A DNA stretch of 15,846 nt, taken from assembly GCA_964482025.1 (NCBI GenBank), contig CAYZVN010000069.1, positions 1 to 15,846 on the forward strand. The letters run 5' to 3'. Position 1 is the stretch's first letter. Each line of letters begins with the position of its first letter. The stretch is from UBA5868 sp964482025. GTDB lineage: Bacteria; Pseudomonadota; Gammaproteobacteria; Pseudomonadales; Cellvibrionaceae. The notes under the pieces were generated by a model that saw only the letters and a list, made by a program, of their open reading frames with translations, did no database searches and was not told the DNA's origin. The position numbers were made by a program, and so were the translations under genes. Below are positions 1 to 6,088 of this stretch, piece by piece.

Positions 1-30
1 GGCATTTGCCGGGGTTTTTGTTTGCTTTTA
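1..30 (+). terminator. Partial rho-independent terminator cut by the left window edge
   Basis: The first bases read GGC-ATTT-GCC followed by GGGG and a T-rich tract (TTTTTG, then more T). If the missing bases to the left are CCCC, this forms a strong GC hairpin followed by a T run, as in an intrinsic terminator. It would end a plus-strand gene lying outside the window and so separate it from the convergent DUF934 gene. Only the 3' arm and three bases of the 5' arm are visible, so this is an inference from half a structure. Confidence 0.4.
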
Positions 31-42
31 TCAGTGCGCTAA

Positions 43-543
43 TTAAGCCTGCCTGCGCCGAAATAAAGGGATCGGTTGATCCACTGCAGCCTGATAAAAA
101 TTGCTGAAGTCTTTGAGGCTCACAGCCATAGATTTTGCGTCGGCATTATCCTCTACCACAAAAGCATCAAAGCCGCATCGCTTCAGATAAAACAGCTGAT
201 CCTGAATAAAATTTCCAATTGCCCGCAGCTCACCGGCAAACTGGTAGCGCTCGCGGATGGTGCGTCCGATGGAAAATCCACGACCATCGGTGAACACGGG
301 AAAATTGACGGCAATGATGCTGAGTGTACTCACCAAAGGTGCGGCGCTCTCCGCCTCGTCGTCGGAATCCAGCCAGACTCCAATATTATCTCGGCTCGCG
401 AATTCGTCCTGGTTCGCCAAATACCATGCTATGTGCACCAGCCATTGGCCCTCTGGAAGCTCGGCAGCCGTAAGAGGCGAATCTTTTTCGAGTATCTGCC
501 AGCTGTCGGTTAACAGCTCGCCATCTTTAGTGAGCTTTGGCAT
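43..543 (-). CDS. DUF934 family protein, sulfite-reductase partner of unknown function
   Basis: This 166-residue soluble protein has no signal peptide or membrane segment. It matches the DUF934 family (COG3749), which sits beside cysI in many proteobacteria and is often labelled a probable oxidoreductase in sulfite reduction, although no reaction is established. The visible hallmarks are FTDGRGFS (residues 84-91), then RTIRERYQF and GELRAIG, then a C-terminal stretch ending in FRRRQA. There is a single cysteine (Cys123) and no CxxC or nucleotide-binding loop, so nothing visible argues for a redox cofactor of its own. The ATG start lies inside the 3' end of cysI, giving a 17 bp overlap, so the two are co-transcribed and probably translationally coupled. 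Length is normal for the family. The family call is firm; the role in sulfite reduction rests on gene neighbourhood only. Confidence 0.85.
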   Translation of the reverse strand: MPKLTKDGELLTDSWQILEKDSPLTAAELPEGQWLVHIAWYLANQDEFASRDNIGVWLDSDDEAESAAPLVSTLSIIAVNFPVFTDGRGFSIGRTIRERYQFAGELRAIGNFIQDQLFYLKRCGFDAFVVEDNADAKSMAVSLKDFSNFYQAAVDQPIPLFRRRQA

Positions 544-2194
544 AAACGCTCTCCTTGAAAGGTGCTATGCCGATACGGGTAAAGGTATCGATAAACGCTT
601 CTTCACCCTCACGGTTTTTAATGTAGACATCGATGATTTTGCGAATGACCTGAGGCATGTCCTCTCGGCTAAAGGAGGGGCCTAACACCGCACCCAAGGC
701 CGCATCGTAGCCCGACCTACCGCCCAGTTGTACTTGATAGAACTCCTCGCCCTTTTTATCGACACCGAGAATACCAATATTGCCGACATGGTGGTGGCCA
801 CAGGCGTTCATGCAGCCCGAGATATTCAATTCCATCGGTCCGAGATCGTGAACATAATCCAAATCGTCGAACTCGCGCTGAATGGCTTCGGCGATAGGAA
901 TTGATTTGGCGTTTGCCAGCGAGCAGAAATCGCCACCGGGGCAGCAAATGATATCGGTCAGCGTACCGATATTAGCGGTGGCAAATCGCGCTTTTTTCAA
1001 TTCCTGCCACAACTCAAACAGTTGGCCGGCCGGAACATCGGCGAGCACCATGTTCTGATTGTGGGTGGTGCGCACCTCGCCGAACGAATAGCGGTCGGCG
1101 AGATCGGCAATGACCTCCAGCTGTCGATCCGACAAATCACCGGGTGGCACCCCGGTGAACTTCAGTGACAAGGTCACCGCTCTATAGCCCGGAACCTTGT
1201 GATTGTGGACGTTGTGACTGAGCCACTTAGCGAACTCTTGATCCGTGCTACGCAGGCTGTTGATCTCCGCCATTGCGTCGAGATCGTCCAGTCCACGCTG
1301 ATACTCAGGTTCACTAAAGAAGCTGCGCGCACGCTCGATTTCCTCACTCGGAAGACGACTCGCACTGTCGCGCAGCTTGAGCCATTCCTGCTCCACCATA
1401 TCGGCAAAAACTTCTGGGCCCACCGCACGCACTAAAATCTTGATTCGCGCTTTGAACTTGTTGTCGCGGCGCCCGTGCAGGTTGTAGATACGCACAATTG
1501 CTTCGAGGTAGGGCAGTATGTCTTGTTCCGGCAGGAACTCGCGAATAACGCTGCCGACGACCGGCGTCCGTCCCAGCCCGCCGCCAACGATCACTTTAAA
1601 GCCGATCTCGCCCGCAGGGTTTTTAATCAGCTGCAGGCCTATGTCATGAAAGTAGATGGCGGCGCGATCGGATTGCGTGCCGGCGACCGCGATTTTGAAC
1701 TTGCGCGGCAGGAAGGCGAACTCAGGGTGGAAGGTCGACCACTGGCGAATGATTTCGCAATAGGGGCGGGGGTCGACAAGCTCGTCCGGCGCAACGCCTG
1801 CGAATTGATCTGTCGTCACGTTGCGGATGCAATTGCCGCTGGTTTGCACGGAGTGCATCTCGACTTCTGCCAGTTCTGCCAGAATGTCGGGCACTTCTTC
1901 CAGTTGCGGCCAATTGAGTTGGATATTCTGCCGAGTGGTCACATGGCAGTACCCTTTATCGTAGTAGCGCGTAATATGCGCTAGCTTGCGCAGCTGTCGG
2001 CTGTTCAACATGCCGTAGGGAACAGCGATGCGCAGCATCGGTGCCAGTCGTTGAACGTAAAGACCGTTCTGCAGACGCAGCGGCAGAAACTGTTCGGGTG
2101 TTATCTCACCGGCTAAATAGCGCTCCGTCTGGCGGCGGAACTGAGCGACGCGCTCAGCGATGATTTTGTGGTCGTACTCGTCGTAAACGTACAT
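527..2194 (-). CDS. cysI: Sulfite/nitrite reductase hemoprotein (siroheme, 4Fe-4S), CysI type
   Basis: Predicted 555-residue cytoplasmic enzyme reducing sulfite to sulfide with six electrons in assimilatory sulfur metabolism. The duplicated nitrite/sulfite reductase fold is visible: an N-terminal ferredoxin-like half (LRLQNGLYVQR at about 40-49, GYCHVTTRQNIQLNW at 81-95, TSGNCIRNV at 118-126) and a C-terminal half with the cofactor ligands Cys418-x5-Cys424 (CCPGGDFC) and Cys461-x3-Cys465 (NISGCMNACGHH). These cysteines bind the 4Fe-4S cluster, and Cys465 is expected to bridge to siroheme. The reading frame extends nine codons upstream to a TTG, but the ATG at 2194 is chosen because the protein then begins MYVYDEYD, as in Pseudomonas CysI. 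No flavoprotein (cysJ) is nearby, so electrons probably come from ferredoxin or an unlinked reductase. A nitrite reductase role cannot be excluded by sequence alone, but the DUF934 partner favours sulfite. Confidence 0.9.
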   Translation of the reverse strand: MYVYDEYDHKIIAERVAQFRRQTERYLAGEITPEQFLPLRLQNGLYVQRLAPMLRIAVPYGMLNSRQLRKLAHITRYYDKGYCHVTTRQNIQLNWPQLEEVPDILAELAEVEMHSVQTSGNCIRNVTTDQFAGVAPDELVDPRPYCEIIRQWSTFHPEFAFLPRKFKIAVAGTQSDRAAIYFHDIGLQLIKNPAGEIGFKVIVGGGLGRTPVVGSVIREFLPEQDILPYLEAIVRIYNLHGRRDNKFKARIKILVRAVGPEVFADMVEQEWLKLRDSASRLPSEEIERARSFFSEPEYQRGLDDLDAMAEINSLRSTDQEFAKWLSHNVHNHKVPGYRAVTLSLKFTGVPPGDLSDRQLEVIADLADRYSFGEVRTTHNQNMVLADVPAGQLFELWQELKKARFATANIGTLTDIICCPGGDFCSLANAKSIPIAEAIQREFDDLDYVHDLGPMELNISGCMNACGHHHVGNIGILGVDKKGEEFYQVQLGGRSGYDAALGAVLGPSFSREDMPQVIRKIIDVYIKNREGEEAFIDTFTRIGIAPFKESVYAKAH

Positions 2195-2358
2195 GGAAAG
2201 TTCGTTTCCCCTGGCTACCAAAATATAAGCTATGTGGATCTACGCCCAGGCCGCAAACGAGTGTAAGTGACTGAAAAGCATCCAGTTAGCGGCTGGCGGG
2301 CGGCAAGCATACAGTAATTAGGCGTCAGGCGGCGAGTCGTGCCACAAGGGTTTTTCCG

Positions 2359-2437
2359 ATGGCAATGATCTGTTTTGCGGTTAGGCGCTCCTACAACCGC
2401 GTCAGCTGGGGCTAAGCTGTTATTCTGGCGGGTTTTT
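2359..2437 (+). promoter_or_regulatory. Possible trp leader: 18-codon ORF with alternative hairpins
   Basis: A short ORF at 2359-2415 would encode MAMICFAVRRSYNRVSWG. It is preceded by AAGGG eight bases before its ATG, and a Trp codon is second to last before TAA. Overlapping it is a hairpin: GCGGTT (2377-2382) pairs with AACCGC (2395-2400), extended by AGG with CCT inside. The same CCGC (2397-2400) could instead pair with GCGG (2428-2431) enclosing a CAGCT/AGCTG stem (2403-2419), and TTTTT (2433-2437) follows. This resembles attenuator logic upstream of a tryptophan gene. Against it, there is only one Trp codon, the terminator-like stem is short with a large internal loop, and the best promoter candidate lies downstream of all of this. 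Treat as a hypothesis. Confidence 0.2.
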
Positions 2438-2438
2438 C

Positions 2439-2447
2439 TGATACCAT
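2439..2447 (+). promoter_or_regulatory. Candidate extended -10 promoter element for the trpF operon
   Basis: TGATACCAT carries the TGn extension followed by a four-of-six match to TATAAT. A weak -35 (TTATTC, 2420-2425) lies 16 bp upstream. Transcription would start near 2454, about 35 bp before the trpF GTG. The match is modest and only positional logic supports it. Confidence 0.3.
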
Positions 2448-2488
2448 CCGCGTCCTTTCTGCTACTGCAAAATACGGGGCTTCTCTCT

Positions 2489-3139
2489 GTGACCGATTCA
2501 CGCCGGGTACGCGTAAAAATTTGTGGCCTGACTTCCGCGGATGCCTCGGCAGCGGCCGAAGCCGCTGGCGCGGATGCTATAGGTTTAGTGTTTTACCCGT
2601 CCAGTCCACGACATCTGGCGGATCTTGAGCTGGCCCGCGAAATCGCCCTCGCCGCCGGTCCCCTGATTAATGTGGTGGGGCTCTTCGTCAATCCTCAGCC
2701 GCAAGAGGTCGAGACGGTGTTGGCACGAGTGCCCCTGACTGTTTTGCAGTTTCACGGCGAGGAAAGTGAACCCTTTTGTCTCAGTTTCGCTCGCCCATAC
2801 CTGAAAGCCCTGCGAATGAAGCCAGGCGTAGATGTGGCTGCGCAAGCCGCACTTTATCCAAATGCGGCGGGCTTGTTGCTCGACGCCTATCATCCAGCCA
2901 TGCCTGGTGGCACAGGGGAAGTCTTCGACTGGCGGCAAATCCCGACCCGTTTGCCGCGGCCATTAATCCTGGCGGGGGGGCTTCGCCCTGATAACATCGC
3001 CCAGGCGATTGAGGCTGCACGCCCTTGGGCAGTGGATGTGAGCGGGGGAGTTGAAGCCAGCCCCGGCATTAAAGACCCGGAATTGATCCGCGAGTTTATC
3101 GCGCGTACACGGGCAATCGAAATTTCGAATAACCAGTGA
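2489..3139 (+). CDS. trpF: Phosphoribosylanthranilate isomerase
   Basis: Converts N-(5'-phosphoribosyl)anthranilate to CdRP by an Amadori rearrangement in tryptophan synthesis, as a single TIM-barrel domain. Visible motifs are RVKICGLT, with the catalytic Cys12 on strand 1; GLVFYPSSPRH; LQFHGEE; LLLDAYHPAMPGGTG, with the acid residue Asp132; and the phosphate-binding segments LAGGLRPDN and DVSGGVE (183-189). The frame opens at a TTG at 2375, but that adds 38 residues with no counterpart in the family. The GTG at 2489 gives 216 residues, places KICG close to the N-terminus as in other TrpF proteins, and has GGGG about 10 bases upstream. It is a stand-alone enzyme, not fused to TrpC as in enterics. 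First gene of the plus-strand cluster; trpB begins within 10 bp of its stop. Confidence 0.95.
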   Translation: MTDSRRVRVKICGLTSADASAAAEAAGADAIGLVFYPSSPRHLADLELAREIALAAGPLINVVGLFVNPQPQEVETVLARVPLTVLQFHGEESEPFCLSFARPYLKALRMKPGVDVAAQAALYPNAAGLLLDAYHPAMPGGTGEVFDWRQIPTRLPRPLILAGGLRPDNIAQAIEAARPWAVDVSGGVEASPGIKDPELIREFIARTRAIEISNNQ

Positions 3140-3148
3140 GTGGGTACT

Positions 3149-4363
3149 GTGAACGATACAAAAGTTGATTTCGCCAATATGCCGGACGATCGGGGCCACT
3201 TCGGCCAGTTCGGCGGGCGCTTTGTTTCCGAGACACTGTTCTATGCTTTGGATGAGCTTCAAAGCATGTATAACCGGCTGAAAGACGACCCCAGTTTTCA
3301 GGCCGAAATTGATCGCGACCTGACCCACTATGTTGGTCGCCCGTCTCCCTTGTACTTTGCCGAGCGCTGGACCGAGAAAACAGGTGGTGCGCGGCTTTTC
3401 CTCAAGCGTGAAGATCTCAATCACACGGGTGCCCACAAGGTTAATAACACCATTGGCCAAGCGCTGCTGGCAAAATACTCCGGCAAGACCCGCGTTATTG
3501 CCGAAACCGGTGCCGGGCAGCACGGTGTCGCGACGGCGACAGTCGCGGCTCGCCTCGGCCTGGAATGTGTGGTGTACATGGGCGCCGAAGACGTCAAACG
3601 CCAATCTCTCAACGTCTACCGAATGAAACTGCTGGGCGCCACCGTAGTGCCGGTGGAATCGGGCTCTAAGACGCTTAAAGACGCCATGAACGAGGCTATG
3701 CGCGACTGGGTAACCAACGTTGACGACACCTTTTATATTATCGGAACCGCAGCCGGCCCCCATCCTTACCCTCAGTTAGTACGGGATTTCCAGTGCATTA
3801 TTGGCCGCGAAGCGCGCAGCCAATGCCTGGAGCAGACAGGTCGCCTGCCAGACGCACTGGTCGCTTGCGTTGGCGGAGGCTCTAATGCTATCGGCCTGTT
3901 CCACCCGTTCCTGGCAGACGACTCGGTGGCTATGTACGGAGTCGAGGCAGGTGGCCTTGGTCTCGAAACGGGTCAACACGCGGCATCCCTTAGCGCGGGC
4001 ATTCCAGGCGTATTGCACGGCAATCGCACCTACCTGATGGAAGACGAAAACGGTCAGATTACCGACACGCATTCCATTTCCGCAGGTCTTGACTATCCGG
4101 GCGTCGGCCCCGAACACGCGTGGCTTAAGGAACTGGGCCGGGTCAATTATGTTCCGATTACCGATGATGAGGCGATGGCGGCATTTCGCAATCTGACCAG
4201 AGTGGAAGGCATTATGCCTGCTCTTGAGTCCGCCCACGCCCTCGCGTATGCGGAAAAACTGGCAGTGCAACTGAGCAGTGACGACATTGTGATCGTCAAT
4301 CTTTCGGGTCGCGGCGATAAGGACATATTGACAGTAGCGAAGCTCGACGGAATAGAGGTGTAA
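3149..4363 (+). CDS. trpB: Tryptophan synthase beta chain
   Basis: PLP-dependent beta subunit that condenses indole with serine to give tryptophan, in an alpha2-beta2 complex with TrpA. Visible are GHFGQFGGRFVSETL at the N-terminus, the PLP Schiff-base lysine in NHTGAHKVNN (Lys97), the catalytic Glu in AETGAGQHG, the phosphate-binding GGGSNAIG loop, and the C-terminal SGRGDKD, which contacts the pyridine nitrogen. At 404 residues it is normal for the TrpB1 type that pairs with TrpA. Two GTG codons compete as start: 3140, directly after the trpF stop, and 3149. The latter is chosen because it has a weak GAG-TGG purine stretch upstream, but the difference is only three residues. No ATG is available near the N-terminus. 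The ribosome binding site of trpA lies within its last codons. Confidence 0.97.
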   Translation: MNDTKVDFANMPDDRGHFGQFGGRFVSETLFYALDELQSMYNRLKDDPSFQAEIDRDLTHYVGRPSPLYFAERWTEKTGGARLFLKREDLNHTGAHKVNNTIGQALLAKYSGKTRVIAETGAGQHGVATATVAARLGLECVVYMGAEDVKRQSLNVYRMKLLGATVVPVESGSKTLKDAMNEAMRDWVTNVDDTFYIIGTAAGPHPYPQLVRDFQCIIGREARSQCLEQTGRLPDALVACVGGGSNAIGLFHPFLADDSVAMYGVEAGGLGLETGQHAASLSAGIPGVLHGNRTYLMEDENGQITDTHSISAGLDYPGVGPEHAWLKELGRVNYVPITDDEAMAAFRNLTRVEGIMPALESAHALAYAEKLAVQLSSDDIVIVNLSGRGDKDILTVAKLDGIEV

Positions 4364-4364
4364 G

Positions 4365-5174
4365 ATGAGTAGGATTACCCAGAAGATTCAGACGCTTAAG
4401 CAGCAGCAGCGCAAGGCGTTGGTCAGCTACATCGTCAATGGCGACCCAACCCCAGAAGTTACTCTGGCCGCCATGCATACATTGGTGGAGGCGGGCGTCG
4501 ACATTCTCGAAATCGGCGTTCCGTTTTCAGACCCAATGGCAGAAGGCCCCGTTATTCAGCGCGCACACGAGCGCGCCTTGGCGCACGGCACAAGCCTGCG
4601 AGACACTCTCGCTCTGGTTAAGACCTTTCGCGAAAACGATCGCGATACTCCGGTTGTATTGATGGGCTATGCCAATCCGGTCGAGCGCATGGGTTACGCC
4701 GAGTTTGCTGGCGCAGCGGCGGAGGCGGGAGTAGACGGACTGCTAACCGTGGACCTGCCGCCAGAAGAGGCCGAGGACCTCCACCGTTGCCTGCGAGAGA
4801 AGGGGCTGGAGAGTATCTTTTTGCTGGCGCCAACGTCGTCGGAAGAGCGAGTAAAACGGGTTACCGAACTTGCAGGCGGGTTTATTTACTACGTGTCTCT
4901 CAAGGGCGTGACCGGAGCCAGCCATTTGGACATCAGCTCTGTCCAGGAAAAGCTCTCCACTATCGCGCGCTACAGTCAACTGCCGGTCATGGTTGGCTTC
5001 GGAATCAAAGACGGATTCTCCGCCCGCGCTGTTAGCGCCCATGCCGACGGCGTTGTCGTGGGCAGCGCGCTGGTGGAAATCATGGGCTCCGGACATAGTC
5101 AAACGCAAATACTTGAAGGCTTAAGCAACAAGGTGGCCTCTATCCGTGCCGCCTTGGATCAGAGTTCCAAATAA
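4365..5174 (+). CDS. trpA: Tryptophan synthase alpha chain
   Basis: Cleaves indole-3-glycerol phosphate to indole and glyceraldehyde-3-phosphate and channels indole to TrpB. This 269-residue TIM barrel has catalytic Glu49 in ILEIGVPFSDP. The position of the second catalytic residue, Asp60 in the Escherichia and Salmonella enzymes, is a glutamate here (PMAEGP, codon GAA at 4542-4544). Also visible are the loop 2 continuation VIQRAHERAL, MGYANPV, VDLPPEE, the flexible loop 6 SLKGVTGAS with its conserved Thr-Gly, and the phosphate site GFGIKDG...VVGSALVE. The ATG is one base after the trpB stop, with GAGGTG six bases ahead of it, indicating coupled translation and equal subunit production. Assignment is secure; the Asp-to-Glu change probably preserves the acid function, but that is inference. 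Confidence 0.97.
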   Translation: MSRITQKIQTLKQQQRKALVSYIVNGDPTPEVTLAAMHTLVEAGVDILEIGVPFSDPMAEGPVIQRAHERALAHGTSLRDTLALVKTFRENDRDTPVVLMGYANPVERMGYAEFAGAAAEAGVDGLLTVDLPPEEAEDLHRCLREKGLESIFLLAPTSSEERVKRVTELAGGFIYYVSLKGVTGASHLDISSVQEKLSTIARYSQLPVMVGFGIKDGFSARAVSAHADGVVVGSALVEIMGSGHSQTQILEGLSNKVASIRAALDQSSK

Positions 5175-5214
5175 TCCTGGCCTAATGTGACGGGCCGTTG
5201 TTGAGTTCAGTGCT

Positions 5215-6084
5215 ATGAGTTGGTTAGAGAAAATCGTTCCCAGCGTCGTGCGTTCCGAGCGGCGCGGCGAGAGCAAAGTTCCAGAAGGACTGTGGAAAAA
5301 ATGCAGCAAATGCGAGGCGGTTCTTTATCGCCCTGAGCTGGAGAAAAGCCTGGACGTGTGTCCTAAGTGTGACCACCACATGCGCATAGGCGCGCGGCGG
5401 CGGTTGGACATTTTTCTGGACGAGCACGACCGCGAAGAGATCGCCGCCGATGTGGTGCCGATCGACCGTCTCAAGTTCAAAGACGTGAAACGCTATAAAG
5501 ATCGACTGAGCGCAGCGCAGAAAACCACCGGTGAAAAAGATGCACTGATTGCGATGAAAGGAACGCTGAAAGGCATTCCGGTGGTGGTTACCGCGTTCGA
5601 GTTCGCCTTTCACGGCGGCTCCATGGGTTACGTGGTCGGCGAACGCTTCACGCGTGCCGCGCAAATCGCGCTGCAAGAGAAGCGCCCGCTGATCTGCTTT
5701 TCCGCCACCGGCGGAGCGCGCATGCAGGAGGCCTTGATCTCTCTTATGCAGATGGCCAAGACCAGCGCTGTGATCGAGCGACTTAAACAGCATGGCGTTC
5801 CCTACATTTCCGTGATGACGGACCCGGTGTACGGCGGGGTTTCTGCGAGTTTGGCCTTACTAGGGGATATCAACGCTGCGGAACCGGGCGCCCGTGCCGG
5901 GTTCGCCGGCCCCGCCATCATTGAGCAAACCATCCGGCAGAAGCTACCCAAAGGCTTTCAACGCTCCGAGTTTTTGCTGGAGCACGGCGCGATTGACACG
6001 ATTATCCATCGCAGCGAGATGCGCGATCGCCTCGCTTCACTGCTCTCCAAGCTCCTCAAGCTACCTACCTCCGACGCGGGTTAA
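5215..6084 (+). CDS. accD: Acetyl-CoA carboxylase carboxyltransferase subunit beta
   Basis: With AccA it transfers the carboxyl group from biotin-BCCP to acetyl-CoA, making malonyl-CoA for fatty acid synthesis. The N-terminal four-cysteine zinc ribbon is intact: Cys30-x2-Cys33 and Cys49-x2-Cys52 (KKCSKCEAVLY and DVCPKCDHH). The crotonase-like carboxyltransferase domain follows, with FHGGSMGYVVGERFTRA, CFSATGGARMQEAL, and DPVYGGVSASLALLGD followed by GFAGPAIIEQT. At 289 residues it has the usual length. The ATG lies 40 bp after the trpA stop with only a weak ribosome binding site. accD between trp genes and folC is a conserved gammaproteobacterial arrangement. The zinc ribbon is known in E. 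coli to bind nucleic acid, but nothing here tests that. Confidence 0.97.
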   Translation: MSWLEKIVPSVVRSERRGESKVPEGLWKKCSKCEAVLYRPELEKSLDVCPKCDHHMRIGARRRLDIFLDEHDREEIAADVVPIDRLKFKDVKRYKDRLSAAQKTTGEKDALIAMKGTLKGIPVVVTAFEFAFHGGSMGYVVGERFTRAAQIALQEKRPLICFSATGGARMQEALISLMQMAKTSAVIERLKQHGVPYISVMTDPVYGGVSASLALLGDINAAEPGARAGFAGPAIIEQTIRQKLPKGFQRSEFLLEHGAIDTIIHRSEMRDRLASLLSKLLKLPTSDAG

Positions 6085-6088
6085 TCCG

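Larger units (their letters stand above)
2195..2488. promoter_or_regulatory. Divergent intergenic region between cysI and trpF
   Basis: About 294 bp separate the chosen starts of cysI (minus) and trpF (plus). Promoters for both genes should lie here. On the minus strand TATATT (2227-2222) is a good -10 match about 30 bp before the cysI ATG, but no convincing -35 box is seen. On the plus strand the best candidate is an extended -10, TG-A-TACCAT (2439-2447). A short ORF and inverted repeats at 2359-2437 are listed separately. The frame of trpF stays open through part of this region from a TTG at 2375, but that stretch lies before the conserved TrpF start and is not treated as coding. No operator with a recognisable consensus was found. 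Confidence 0.55.

Noticed and set aside
1475..1984. Plus-strand open frame of 169 codons opposite cysI.
   Set aside because: It is the reverse shadow of the conserved siroheme protein and shows no protein family signature.
2375..2488. A 38-residue N-terminal extension of TrpF from a TTG at 2375, with a hydrophobic stretch that resembles a signal peptide.
   Set aside because: TrpF is cytoplasmic and begins close to KICGLT. The GTG at 2489 fits the family length, and the extension runs through the expected promoter region.
2963..3763. Long minus-strand open frame of 266 codons opposite trpF/trpB.
   Set aside because: It lies antisense to well-conserved trpF and trpB, with no recognisable domain; such shadow frames are common in codon-biased genes.
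5894..6088. Upstream extension of the folC frame by 65 codons inside accD.
   Set aside because: It lacks FolC similarity, is compositionally a shadow of accD, and the GTG at 6089 gives the standard length.
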